Of a stretch of DNA of 64,000 bases, positions 17,737 through 26,325 are shown one piece after another (position 1 is the stretch's first letter; each line of letters opens with the position of its first letter). This DNA comes from Gracilimonas mengyeensis (GTDB lineage Bacteria > Bacteroidota > Rhodothermia > Balneolales > Balneolaceae). The stretch spans positions 186,001 to 250,000 of the forward strand of contig NZ_FXTP01000004.1 in NCBI RefSeq assembly GCF_900182705.1, in the 5' to 3' direction. Made by a program: the position numbers and the translations under genes. Under the pieces are notes generated by a model. That model was not told the DNA's origin. It saw only the letters and a list, made by a program, of their open reading frames with translations, and ran no database searches.

Positions 17737-18555
17737 ATGACCATGAAAGCATTAATACCCTCAATACTATTTGCAGTACTTGCCAACTTAATCACATTAC
17801 CTGTACTGGCTCAAGGCGATATCGAAGTTCCGCTAACCAATCCCGGTCAGCCCGGCAAGCTGATCATAAACGCTATGTTCTCTGATGAGATAGAAATCAG
17901 AACGCACAACCGTGACAATGTTATTATCAACTATGACGGCGATATAGAAGATCATGATAATGAAGCGGTAAGAAACGGCATGCGCCGAATTTCCGGAGGC
18001 GGATTCGGAATGGAAGTCACTGAAGACGATAACGAAGTACGCATTGAAACCGGCCCTATTTCGCAAGGAGATTTGGAAATGGTGGTGTTTGTGCCACGCA
18101 ATTTTTCCTTGAAATTAAGCACCGTACAGGGGGATGTCTTAGTAAATGGTTTGCAAGGAGAATTGGAAATAAGTGCCGTGAATGGCGACATCGAACTGAT
18201 GGAAGTGAGTGGTACCGTATTAATCAATAGTGTGAATGGCGATATGGATATCGAGTTTATTGATGTGAAACCGGATGCACCTATGTCTTTCACAGGAGTA
18301 AACGGGGATATTGAAGTTGCCTTTCCCGGAAATGCTCGTTTTACGGCCAAGATGAAAACGGAGTGGGGCGATGTGTATTCTAACTTTGATATGGATATAG
18401 AACATAGCAACACGCGTTCTAACGAAGATGATAACGATGGTCAATATCGGGTAGCTATTAATAAATGGGTGATTGGTAAAGTAAACGGTGGCGGACCAGA
18501 GTTTCTTTTCAAGACATTGCACGGCGATATTTATATCCGAAATAAGGATAAATAG
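17737..18555 (+). CDS. exported DUF4097-family beta-solenoid protein, paralog 2
   Basis: Second member of a tandem pair with the gene just upstream (6-nt spacer). A signal peptide (ALIPSILFAVLANLITLPVLAQ) is followed by strand repeats with the same NGDI signature (STVQGDVLVNGLQG, SAVNGDIELMEVSG, NSVNGDMDIEF, GVNGDIEVAF, KTLHGDIYIRNK). The C-terminal segment (GKVNGGGPEFLFKTLHGD) mirrors paralog 1 (GEGGPEMRIRLLNG), which supports duplication. Unlike paralog 1 it has an acidic middle (DNDGQ region). Function unknown; likely in the envelope. Confidence 0.75.
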   Translation: MTMKALIPSILFAVLANLITLPVLAQGDIEVPLTNPGQPGKLIINAMFSDEIEIRTHNRDNVIINYDGDIEDHDNEAVRNGMRRISGGGFGMEVTEDDNEVRIETGPISQGDLEMVVFVPRNFSLKLSTVQGDVLVNGLQGELEISAVNGDIELMEVSGTVLINSVNGDMDIEFIDVKPDAPMSFTGVNGDIEVAFPGNARFTAKMKTEWGDVYSNFDMDIEHSNTRSNEDDNDGQYRVAINKWVIGKVNGGGPEFLFKTLHGDIYIRNKDK

Positions 18556-18665
18556 GTAACTTTTATTGCTTCATTACGTGTACGGTTGAAATATTAACCG
18601 GAGCTGTAACTCAAAGATATTTAGAGGATTACAGGGATAGGACTCCACCTAAAACGAGTGTAATT

Positions 18666-21392
18666 ATGAAATACCTGTTTACTATCCTGGCCATAGCATT
18701 CCTTTGGGCGAATGCTGACCTTTTCGCCCAAAACTCATACCAAAAGAAAGGCGATTCCATCAATGTGGAAACTCAGAAAACCAACCTTGGTACTGTAGAA
18801 AATCCATTGATGCAGGCTGAGCGTTTAGCCCAAGAAGAAAGTATACGGCTGGACGGCTGGCTTTCAGAAGTGGTATGGAAGAGGGCAGCGATAGCCACTC
18901 AATTTACCCAAAACCGACCTGTTGACGGAGCACCTTCCACCCAAAAAACACAGGTACAATTACTTTATACTGATGCCTACATTTATGTGGGAATCACAGC
19001 CTATGATTCTGCTCCTGACTCTATCAAGGCTCCACTATTTCGGCGTGATGGAGGAGAAACCAGCGACTGGGTATTTGTAAGTTTTGACAGTTATAATGAC
19101 CGGCGTACTGCTTTTACTTTTGGGATCAATCCAAGGGGGGTACAGCGTGATATTTTGATGTACGATGATACCGAAGAAGACCTTTCATGGGATGCGGTAT
19201 GGGAAGGAAAGGCCAATATCAAAGAATATGGGTGGGTTGCAGAATTAAAAATTCCCCTTTCACAACTGAGATTTAGTTCGCGGGAGGCAAAGCAGGTTTG
19301 GGGAGTCAACTTTGCCAGAGAGATTTCGAGAAATGGGGAAACCTCATTTTGGGCCCCAGTATCACAAAACGATAACGGGATGGTGTCAAGATTTGGACGT
19401 CTGGAAGGAATTCAAGACCTGGATGAACCCCGCCGTTTGGAAGTCATTCCCTATGTTTCTGCAGAACTTACCCGTGTTCCAAATTCAGAAACTGAAAGTC
19501 CTTATATAAGCCGGAATGCAACTTCTTCTCGAGTTGGAGGGGATATTAAGTACGGGCTGACATCAAACCTTACCCTAACGGCTACGATCAACCCGGATTT
19601 TGGACAAGTAGAAGCTGACCCTGCCGTGATTAACCTGACGGCCAACGAGAATTACTTTTCTGAAAAACGTCCTTTCTTTTTAGAGGGTAATGATATTTTT
19701 CAATTTGGAAATACGCGGACGTTCAGTCGGTTTGGCAATCCTATCACCTTTTACTCCCGCCGGATAGGGCGCGCGCCACAAGGCAGCCCTGGTGATGCCG
19801 ATATTGATACCGAGTATGAAGATGATCCCGGATTTACCACTATTGCAGCAGCGGCTAAGGTAAGCGGCAAAACCCAGGATGGCTGGTCTATCGGTTTCTT
19901 AGATGCATATACGCTGGATGAAAAATTAAATTACCGGGTTGAAAGCGGTGAAGAAGGGACCTTAAGGGTAGAACCGGCATCCAATTATATGGTAGCCCGT
20001 ACCAAAAAAGACTTTAATGATGGAAACACCTATCTGGGTGGATTTGGAAGTGCAGTACATCGAAGCCTGAATGGCGGATATTTGGAAGACTATTTGCGGT
20101 CTTCGGCTTACCTGGGCGGTGTGGATTTTGAGCATAATTTTCTGAACAGAAACTGGGTAGCTAGCGGTACTGTCTCATATAGTACTATAAATGGCAGCCG
20201 TAAAGCGATTGAAAGAGCTCAGGAATCGTCTGTTAGATATTATAATCGTGTCGACTCAAAAGGATTATCAATTGATTCCACGCTAACCAATCTGTCTGGT
20301 TTTGCTACTGAAATAAGCATACAAAAACAGGGTGGAGATGACCACTGGCTTACCTCATTGACATACTCTGAAGTTAGCCCCGGTTATGAAACCAACGATA
20401 TAGGATTTCAAAACAGGGCAGACTACCGTTCTGTAAATGCTGGATTGGTCTATCGTGAAACCGATCCAAAACGACTACAGTATTTTGAGCATTGGTTCTT
20501 TAAAGGAACGGCATGGAATTATGACGGGGATATGATCAGCAACTGGTACAATATTGGAGCCTTTGTACGCTTCAAGAACCTGTGGACCTTCAATTATAAT
20601 TCCAATTATAACGGGTATCGTGTATCAGACCGTATTACACGTGGGGGTCCTATCATGGAGCAAGCCAAACACATTAATTTTAACACCAACATCAATAGTA
20701 ACCCGAATAAGCTGATTTCATTTAATATTGGAACCTACCAGCGTAGAGATGCTGCCGGGGAATTTGATAATGATATTTGGGCAGGTATTACTTTTTTGCC
20801 CTCCAGTAATATTCAAATTACCGTTTCTCCCGAGTTTGTCTATCAAAAAGATATTGATCAATACGTTACCACAGAAGATGACGACTTGGCTGATAACCCT
20901 TATGGACAGCGATATGTATTTGCAGATATCAAACAGCATACCCTGGTTACCAGTATTCGTTTGAACTGGACATTTTCACCCACCATGAGCCTGCAAACGT
21001 ACGTACGCCCATTTATAGCCAGTGGAAGTTATACCAACTTTAAGGAGTTTAATGAGCCCGGTACCTACAATTTTGATGTATATGGCAAAGACAAAGGAAG
21101 TATAAGTCGTTCGGATGAGGATGAAGAATATACCGTTGATCCCGATGGAAACGGACAAGCTCCTGCATTTACTTTTGACGACCCGGATTTCAACTTCCGG
21201 TCGATACAAGGCAATGCGGTTTTCCGGTGGGAATATATGCCGGGGTCTACTTTGTACCTGGTGTGGCAACAACAGCGTAGTGGCTCAATTAGTCGCGGTA
21301 ATTTTGATCTGGGACGTGACTTCGATGGCATATTCAATGCCAAACCAACCAATGTGTTTCTGGTTAAATTGAGCTATTGGTTTGGTAGTTAA
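18666..21392 (+). CDS. outer-membrane DUF5916 protein with CBM9-like N-terminal domain
   Basis: A signal peptide is followed by a carbohydrate-binding family 9-like domain (about 50-210; LDGWLSEVVWKRA, VQLLYTDAYIYVGITAYDS). The DUF5916 region that follows is rich in aromatic beta-strands (TINPDFGQVEADPAVINLT, YFSEKRPFFLEGNDIF) and predicted to form an outer-membrane barrel to the C-terminus, VFLVKLSYWFGS. At 908 residues it has the usual length. It follows the DUF4097 pair after 110 nt and may belong to the same sigma regulon. The substrate is unknown; a role in glycan or peptide handling is only suggested by CBM9. Confidence 0.85.
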   Translation: MKYLFTILAIAFLWANADLFAQNSYQKKGDSINVETQKTNLGTVENPLMQAERLAQEESIRLDGWLSEVVWKRAAIATQFTQNRPVDGAPSTQKTQVQLLYTDAYIYVGITAYDSAPDSIKAPLFRRDGGETSDWVFVSFDSYNDRRTAFTFGINPRGVQRDILMYDDTEEDLSWDAVWEGKANIKEYGWVAELKIPLSQLRFSSREAKQVWGVNFAREISRNGETSFWAPVSQNDNGMVSRFGRLEGIQDLDEPRRLEVIPYVSAELTRVPNSETESPYISRNATSSRVGGDIKYGLTSNLTLTATINPDFGQVEADPAVINLTANENYFSEKRPFFLEGNDIFQFGNTRTFSRFGNPITFYSRRIGRAPQGSPGDADIDTEYEDDPGFTTIAAAAKVSGKTQDGWSIGFLDAYTLDEKLNYRVESGEEGTLRVEPASNYMVARTKKDFNDGNTYLGGFGSAVHRSLNGGYLEDYLRSSAYLGGVDFEHNFLNRNWVASGTVSYSTINGSRKAIERAQESSVRYYNRVDSKGLSIDSTLTNLSGFATEISIQKQGGDDHWLTSLTYSEVSPGYETNDIGFQNRADYRSVNAGLVYRETDPKRLQYFEHWFFKGTAWNYDGDMISNWYNIGAFVRFKNLWTFNYNSNYNGYRVSDRITRGGPIMEQAKHINFNTNINSNPNKLISFNIGTYQRRDAAGEFDNDIWAGITFLPSSNIQITVSPEFVYQKDIDQYVTTEDDDLADNPYGQRYVFADIKQHTLVTSIRLNWTFSPTMSLQTYVRPFIASGSYTNFKEFNEPGTYNFDVYGKDKGSISRSDEDEEYTVDPDGNGQAPAFTFDDPDFNFRSIQGNAVFRWEYMPGSTLYLVWQQQRSGSISRGNFDLGRDFDGIFNAKPTNVFLVKLSYWFGS

Positions 21393-21414
21393 AGGAGAGA
21401 ATACATATAAACTT

Positions 21415-21439
21415 TGCATGTTCTGGCTTAGAACATGCA
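21415..21439 (+). terminator. strong hairpin after DUF5916 gene, possible terminator
   Basis: TGCATGTTCT and AGAACATGCA form a perfect 10-bp stem with a GGCTT loop, 22 nt after the stop codon. There is no T-run, so it may be a processing or Rho-linked end instead. Confidence 0.4.
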
Positions 21440-21551
21440 GGTTAATTGTGAAGGGGGAAGAGTCAACTGAAAATTAAAACTTAAGATCTCTATAAGTTTT
21501 TCCTATTAACTAAGGTTAAAATTTCATTAGTCTAAATGAACGATTTGGATG

Positions 21552-21559
21552 TAGCTTTG
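21552..21559 (+). promoter_or_regulatory. TAnnTTTG box upstream of the HU/IHF gene
   Basis: TAGCTTTG is a perfect match to the Bacteroidota -7 consensus, 57 nt before the ATG at 21617. The -33 partner is not clear, so the promoter call is tentative. Confidence 0.35.
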
Positions 21560-21616
21560 TTTTCTTAGTAGTATTTTAAAAAAGCGTATATAAAATAATA
21601 ATCAATCGTTTAGAAT

Positions 21617-21910
21617 ATGACTAAGGCAGACATAGTAGATATCATCTCTTCATCTGTAGGGTTAACTAAAGTAGAAACCGAGGCGGTTGTTAACGGTTTT
21701 ATGGAAACTGTTATAGATGCCATGAAACGCGGAGACCATATCGAATTGCGAGGTTTTGGAAGTTTTAAAGTTGTGAAAAGAGCGCAGCGTGTAGCGCGTA
21801 ATCCCAAAACAAATGAAGAGGTTATAGTCCCTGAACAATATGTTCCGGTTTTGAAAATCTCAAAAGATTTTAAGGAAGAGGTGAATAAATCAAACATGGT
21901 TGAAAATTGA
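21617..21910 (+). CDS. HU/IHF-family DNA-binding protein
   Basis: Nucleoid protein that bends and compacts DNA. The 97 residues contain the dimerisation helices (MTKADIVDIISSSVGLTKVE, VNGFMETVIDAMKRGD) and the DNA-binding beta-arms. The strand core is IELRGFGSFKVVKRAQRVAR and the arm tip is NPKTNEEVIVPEQYVPVLK, which intercalates into the minor groove. The slightly long C-terminal tail is unremarkable. IHF and HU branches cannot be separated with confidence; the Arg-rich arm fits either. It lies 81 nt before the small ribosomal-type gene and likely shares its transcript. Confidence 0.95.
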   Translation: MTKADIVDIISSSVGLTKVETEAVVNGFMETVIDAMKRGDHIELRGFGSFKVVKRAQRVARNPKTNEEVIVPEQYVPVLKISKDFKEEVNKSNMVEN

Positions 21911-21991
21911 TTTAGAAAACCATGCATTTCTTCTTATTTTCAAAGCCGTTCGAACAACAGTAATATATTAAACACAGGTAGGTGAGTATTT

Positions 21992-22084
21992 ATGCCAAGT
22001 GGTAAAAAAAGAAAGCGCTCTAAAATAGCTAAGCACAAGCGTAAAAAGCGTCTGAGAAAAAACAGACACAAGAAAAAGAAATAA
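21992..22084 (+). CDS. 30-residue mS38/COX24 (AURKAIP1)-like ribosomal protein
   Basis: A tiny, extremely basic protein beginning MPSGKKRKRSKIAKHKRKKR and ending in HKKKK. More than half of its residues are Lys, Arg or His. It matches the AURKAIP1/COX24 C-terminal domain, the bacterial counterpart of mitochondrial ribosomal protein mS38, which sits on the small subunit near the decoding region. The ATG at 21992 has a GGTGAG-containing upstream, and a strong terminator begins 7 nt after its stop, so the gene is a defined unit and not chance coding. It is too short for ordinary gene finders. Confidence 0.85.
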   Translation: MPSGKKRKRSKIAKHKRKKRLRKNRHKKKK

Positions 22085-22091
22085 ATTTTTT

Positions 22092-22115
22092 AAAGGCTCC
22101 ATTCGGAGCCTTTTT
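22092..22115 (+). terminator. rho-independent terminator after the mS38-like gene
   Basis: AAAGGCTCC-ATTC-GGAGCCTTT makes a 9-bp stem with a tetraloop and runs into TTTTT. It ends the HU/IHF and mS38-like transcript. Confidence 0.88.
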
Positions 22116-22240
22116 CATTTTAGGAACTTTTTATCAAATAATATTAAAAAGAAGAGGGTAGAGAATGCCAACAGACTCTGCCAGGTGCACAAATAAAAAG
22201 AATTAACTATACTCCGTAAACAAATAAATTGCGGGGTTAT

Positions 22241-23986
22241 ATGGTACATTATTATACACAAGATCTGCCTTTCTATTTTTTAGCTGTTCGGTTAGAGAAC
22301 ACCAAATGGATTAATTGGGATCGAAACGGCACCAGCTTTCGTTTTTTCCTGAATCAACTAAACCTTTCCAAGAATTCGTCCGATACAGAACAATTAATTG
22401 CCGTAAGTCGAGCCTTTTCAGATGTTGAAACGAGTGAAATCGAGCAAATAGCAGAATCCATACAATTTATATGTCAGAAGAAGTTGCCTGCCAATACGAT
22501 TGTAGTTGGACTGAATGCTGAAAACCAAATAGAAAAAACCGGGCAGGTTTCAGAAGCCTCCGGCATCGGGAAAGAAGGAGTCGTTATAGATATTTCCTGG
22601 TCTGAGGAATCTACTCAAGGGAATTTAGAAGAAGGAATCATTGCACTCGATCACGGACCAGGGTTTTTGCTATTGACTACCAGCCAGGTTGATCGACTTC
22701 ATTTTGGTATTGACTTCCTGGATCAAATTGATAGCTCGGTAACCCCGGCTCCAGAAGAATCATTTTTTGAATCAGATTCAGATTATGAAGACATGGATGA
22801 TGCTGACTTTGATTTTCATGAATCGGTACCTAAGGTAATTACTGAAGAAAAAATCGAGCGACAGGCAAAAAAAATTCCGCAGTTTAAAGCTTATCGGCTT
22901 TCAAGAAAACCCAAGCCCTCCTTTGAATTAAGCGAAAGAGAGGAAGAATTCTTTAGAAAAGCACCCGTGAACGAAACAGATTCCAAAAAAGATCCGGGTG
23001 GTGAGGTGTTTGTTTTTTATGGAACTAATCGTGCTAAAACCGGAAACAAGGATTACTATAAATTCTTCGGATCAACACTGGGTGCATTGGAAACGGGATG
23101 GCTCAAAATAAATATACCACCGGGACATGAGGTGGGAAAAATGGAGCGTCCCTTTAAATTTCTATTCATAAAACGAAAGGCGAAGAAGAAAAAGCACATT
23201 CTCATTTCAGACATGCTGGAGACTAATGAGGACCGCTTCTACGAATTGTTAAAACACCGGTTATCCAAGAGTGATAAATCAGCGCTGATTTTTATCCATG
23301 GATACAACAACAGTTTTGCGGCTTGTGCCTGGCGAACTGCTCAGATTTGTTATGATGTTAATTTCAAAGGGGTGGGAGGTTTCTTCAGCTGGCCCTCGGC
23401 GGCCAAGCCACATTTTTATGGTTCGGATATTGAATATGCCGATGCTTCGGTACTGGATTTTGAGACTTTTCTGAAAGGCATCGTCACTAAAACAGGGGTA
23501 GAAGAGATCCACCTGGTGGCACACAGCATGGGGAACCGGATCTTGACATCCAGCATCAGTAGTCTGCAGCAAGATGGTGATTTCAGGGATGAACTCCACA
23601 AAATCTATCAGTTAATTATGGCTGCCCCCGATGTGGATCAGGAAGTGTTTAAAAGAAATATCATGCCCTATTTTCAGCAGGTTGGGCAACGCAGAACTTT
23701 GTATGCTTCTGACCGGGATAAGGCGCTGGCCTTTTCGGAATGGTTGCGTGTGAAACGACCGCGGCTGGGTGATGGCGGGAAATCGGTTTTCGTTGAAAAT
23801 GGCATTGACAGCATCGATGCTTCCAATATTAATCCTCCCAAGTGGCTGGATCATTCGTACGTGTTTGAAACGAAACCGCTCATTTCTGACCTGAAAAGGG
23901 TTATTTACCAGAATGACGGACCCGAGGTCAGGGATTTGAAGCAACGAAAGAAAAATGGGATCGATTATTGGGTGTTTCCGAAGTAA
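22241..23986 (+). CDS. DUF900-family alpha/beta hydrolase
   Basis: A cytoplasmic predicted serine hydrolase of unknown substrate. The C-terminal half (about 245-490) is the DUF900 fold: FVFYGTNRAKTG, the oxyanion region IFIHGYNNSFAACAWR, FFSWPSA and the nucleophile elbow HLVAHSMGNRIL with Ser429. The Asp (AAPDVDQEVF) and a late His (WLDHSYVF) could finish the triad. The N-terminal about 240 residues are unlike the hydrolase and end in an acidic linker (EESFFESDSDYEDMDDADF). I chose ATG 22241 over the TTG 12 nt upstream. It has no signal peptide and stands alone. Confidence 0.85.
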   Translation: MVHYYTQDLPFYFLAVRLENTKWINWDRNGTSFRFFLNQLNLSKNSSDTEQLIAVSRAFSDVETSEIEQIAESIQFICQKKLPANTIVVGLNAENQIEKTGQVSEASGIGKEGVVIDISWSEESTQGNLEEGIIALDHGPGFLLLTTSQVDRLHFGIDFLDQIDSSVTPAPEESFFESDSDYEDMDDADFDFHESVPKVITEEKIERQAKKIPQFKAYRLSRKPKPSFELSEREEEFFRKAPVNETDSKKDPGGEVFVFYGTNRAKTGNKDYYKFFGSTLGALETGWLKINIPPGHEVGKMERPFKFLFIKRKAKKKKHILISDMLETNEDRFYELLKHRLSKSDKSALIFIHGYNNSFAACAWRTAQICYDVNFKGVGGFFSWPSAAKPHFYGSDIEYADASVLDFETFLKGIVTKTGVEEIHLVAHSMGNRILTSSISSLQQDGDFRDELHKIYQLIMAAPDVDQEVFKRNIMPYFQQVGQRRTLYASDRDKALAFSEWLRVKRPRLGDGGKSVFVENGIDSIDASNINPPKWLDHSYVFETKPLISDLKRVIYQNDGPEVRDLKQRKKNGIDYWVFPK

Positions 23987-24150
23987 GTGTTGATAGAAGA
24001 AGGAATTGAACTTGTTGTAGTAAGTAAAAGCCGCCAATATTCATCTGGATTATCAATAACTTTGTAAGCTCTGAAATTAAGATCAAATCGATCTGTGAAA
24101 GTCGGTTGTTGTGGAATAATTTATTCAAGAACTTTATAAAAAAGTAAGCT

Positions 24151-25557
24151 ATGAGTGATATTAAGACTAGTGTGAGTTACAGTTTTACTATGCGTTTGTA
24201 CATTAAAAACAAGCCTGGTATGCTGGCCAAGGTACTAAATACCATCGCTGATAAAGAAGGCGATCCCGGTGCCGTGGATGTAGTAAAAGTAGAGGGCGAT
24301 TACAAAGTGCGGGATTTGACCGTAAGCGCAAGGGATGAAAACCATGCCAGCGAAATCGCGAATGAGATCAAAAAAATTGAGGGTATAAAAGTCCGAAATG
24401 TATCAGACCGGGTATTTTTGATGCATTTGGGCGGTAAGATCAAAATAGAAAATAAAATGCCGGTTGATACCCGCGATGCGCTCTCTATGGCTTACACCCC
24501 GGGGGTAGGACGTGTATGCCAGGCCATTGCCAAAGACAAAGAAAAGGCACATACGCTCACTATCAAACAAAACTCAGTGGCTGTGGTAAGTGACGGTTCT
24601 GCCGTGTTGGGACTCGGTAATATTGGTCCTGAAGCTGCTATGCCCGTGATGGAAGGGAAAGCCATGTTATTTAAAGAATTCGGCGATGTAGATGCCTATC
24701 CCATTTGCCTGGATACGCAGGATGTGGATGAAATTGTGAAAGCCGTAGAGTGGATGTCGCCCGGTTTTGGTGGGATTAACCTGGAGGATATCAGTGCACC
24801 ACGGTGTTTTGAAATTGAAAACCGCCTGAAGGAAAAACTGGATATTCCGGTATTTCATGACGATCAACACGGCACGGCGGTAGTTGTGATGGCTGCTACT
24901 ATCAATTCCCTCAAACTGGTGAAGAAGAAGCTGGAAGATCTACGCATTGTAGTGGTAGGGGCCGGGGCTGCTGGTGTAGCTATCATCAAGATATTGAATG
25001 ACGCCGGCGCCCAAAATATACTCTGCTGCGATAGCACCGGTATTATTAGCGAGAACCGGGAAGGGCTAAACGACAGTAAACAGTGGCTGGCTGAGAACAC
25101 CAATCCTGATAACGAAGATGGTTCTTTGCAGGAAGCTTGTACGGATTCCGATTTATTGATTGGAGTTAGCGGAGCAGACGTGATCCCGGTGGAAGCTGTA
25201 GAAAAGATGGCGAAAGATCCTATCGTATTCGCTCTGGCCAATCCTGATCCGGAAATCAGACCAGAGAAAATAGAATCCATTGCCCGCATTATTGCGACCG
25301 GGCGCAGTGATTATCCCAACCAGATCAATAATGTGCTGGCATTTCCGGGAATATTTCGTGGTGCTCTGGATGCTCGGGCCAGCGATATCAACGAAGAAAT
25401 GAAACTGGCTGCTGCTAAAGCTATTGCTGAACAGATTGATGAAGAAGACCTGGGAGAAGAGTACATTGTACCCAGTGTATTTAATAAACAAGTGGCTAAT
25501 AGGGTGGCAAAAGCTGTTAAGAAGGCGGCTAAGGATAGCGGTGTAGCAAGGAAATAG
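24151..25557 (+). CDS. NAD(P)-dependent malic enzyme with N-terminal ACT domain
   Basis: Oxidative decarboxylation of malate to pyruvate and CO2 in the cytoplasm. An ACT regulatory domain (about 8-85, [19 protein letters not shown]) is fused to the malic enzyme core: [14 protein letters not shown], the catalytic-Lys region [19 protein letters not shown], the metal site [12 protein letters not shown] and the Rossmann loop [13 protein letters not shown]. The 468 residues match the short bacterial type plus ACT, suggesting control by a small ligand, often an amino acid. With PEP carboxylase at 50487-53246 it covers the PEP/oxaloacetate-malate-pyruvate node. Monocistronic. Confidence 0.93.
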   Translation: MSDIKTSVSYSFTMRLYIKNKPGMLAKVLNTIADKEGDPGAVDVVKVEGDYKVRDLTVSARDENHASEIANEIKKIEGIKVRNVSDRVFLMHLGGKIKIENKMPVDTRDALSMAYTPGVGRVCQAIAKDKEKAHTLTIKQNSVAVVSDGSAVLGLGNIGPEAAMPVMEGKAMLFKEFGDVDAYPICLDTQDVDEIVKAVEWMSPGFGGINLEDISAPRCFEIENRLKEKLDIPVFHDDQHGTAVVVMAATINSLKLVKKKLEDLRIVVVGAGAAGVAIIKILNDAGAQNILCCDSTGIISENREGLNDSKQWLAENTNPDNEDGSLQEACTDSDLLIGVSGADVIPVEAVEKMAKDPIVFALANPDPEIRPEKIESIARIIATGRSDYPNQINNVLAFPGIFRGALDARASDINEEMKLAAAKAIAEQIDEEDLGEEYIVPSVFNKQVANRVAKAVKKAAKDSGVARK

Positions 25558-25566
25558 GCCTACTTT

Positions 25567-25630
25567 GAGGTTTTAGGTGTGAGGTGTTAGTTTTTTTTGG
25601 AGACTACTAAACACTCACACCTTAAAACTC
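25567..25630. terminator. bidirectional hairpin between convergent genes
   Basis: GAGGTTTTAGGTGTGAGG on the left and CACTCACACCTTAAAACTC on the right pair in a long imperfect stem with a T-rich loop, between the convergent malic enzyme and hypothetical genes. It could end transcription from both sides, though the T-run lies inside the structure. Confidence 0.45.
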
Positions 25631-25638
25631 AAAATTTG

Positions 25639-26292
25639 TCAGGCGGCTATTGATTCTTCCAGAATGCTATTGGATACGGAAATCACTTTATTAGCCTTGC
25701 GTAGTAACTCATGGAGGCGGCGGCTTACCAGCTGTTGCACTTCGTTGAGGCTGCGAGGCTCCGACAGGTTGTATTGAAAATAAGAAATGAGGTTGATGGC
25801 CGAGAGGTAGCGTCCGTTTTTATCACCGTCAATTTCAATGTGCCAGCGGGTGATGATATCGTCTTCTGCCAATAATTCGTTTACCTGGTTACTGATAGCT
25901 TCCATCCATTGGCTGGCTTTTTCAATGCGGTAGTTGCCGGTTTGGCCAGGTATTTCCGGCTGGCATTGTTCAATATCAAATAACCAGCTCATTTCCACAT
26001 CAATAGTTGGCGTTACGGAAGATTTGGTAAGCGCTTCAATTTTTAAGAAGGGATGATTTTTCATTCCGTCCAGCTCTTTGGCCATTGAAGTCTCCCGAAA
26101 ACTATCCCAATCAAAATTAATTGACAACGAATCCATGAATTCAGAATTATTTTGCAGGTCAATAAGCAGTTCCAAACCCGTGGCATGAATCTTATTATCT
26201 TCCCATGTTCTGAATTTTGTAGTTTTAACCTTTCTTTTTCCCAATTGTGTTTCTACAGTATTAACAATAGAATTGAATATTGGATAGTGCAT
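25639..26292 (-). CDS. hypothetical protein
   Basis: I do not recognise this 217-residue protein. It has no signal peptide or membrane segment and looks soluble and mixed alpha/beta. An N-terminal region (TVETQLGKRKVKTTKFRTWE) is basic, the middle is acidic with several Trp (MSWLFDIEQCQPE, ASQWMEAISNQVNELLAED), and the C-terminus is helical (VQQLVSRRLHELLRKANKV). It is divergent from rqcH, with only 33 nt between the two start codons, so the promoters must overlap and the genes may be co-regulated. Codon use is like its neighbours. Probably a real gene restricted to a narrow clade. Confidence 0.75.
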   Translation of the reverse strand: MHYPIFNSIVNTVETQLGKRKVKTTKFRTWEDNKIHATGLELLIDLQNNSEFMDSLSINFDWDSFRETSMAKELDGMKNHPFLKIEALTKSSVTPTIDVEMSWLFDIEQCQPEIPGQTGNYRIEKASQWMEAISNQVNELLAEDDIITRWHIEIDGDKNGRYLSAINLISYFQYNLSEPRSLNEVQQLVSRRLHELLRKANKVISVSNSILEESIAA

Positions 26293-26325
26293 GAAAACGT
26301 TATCTTCCTCTCTGAGCAGAATTAA

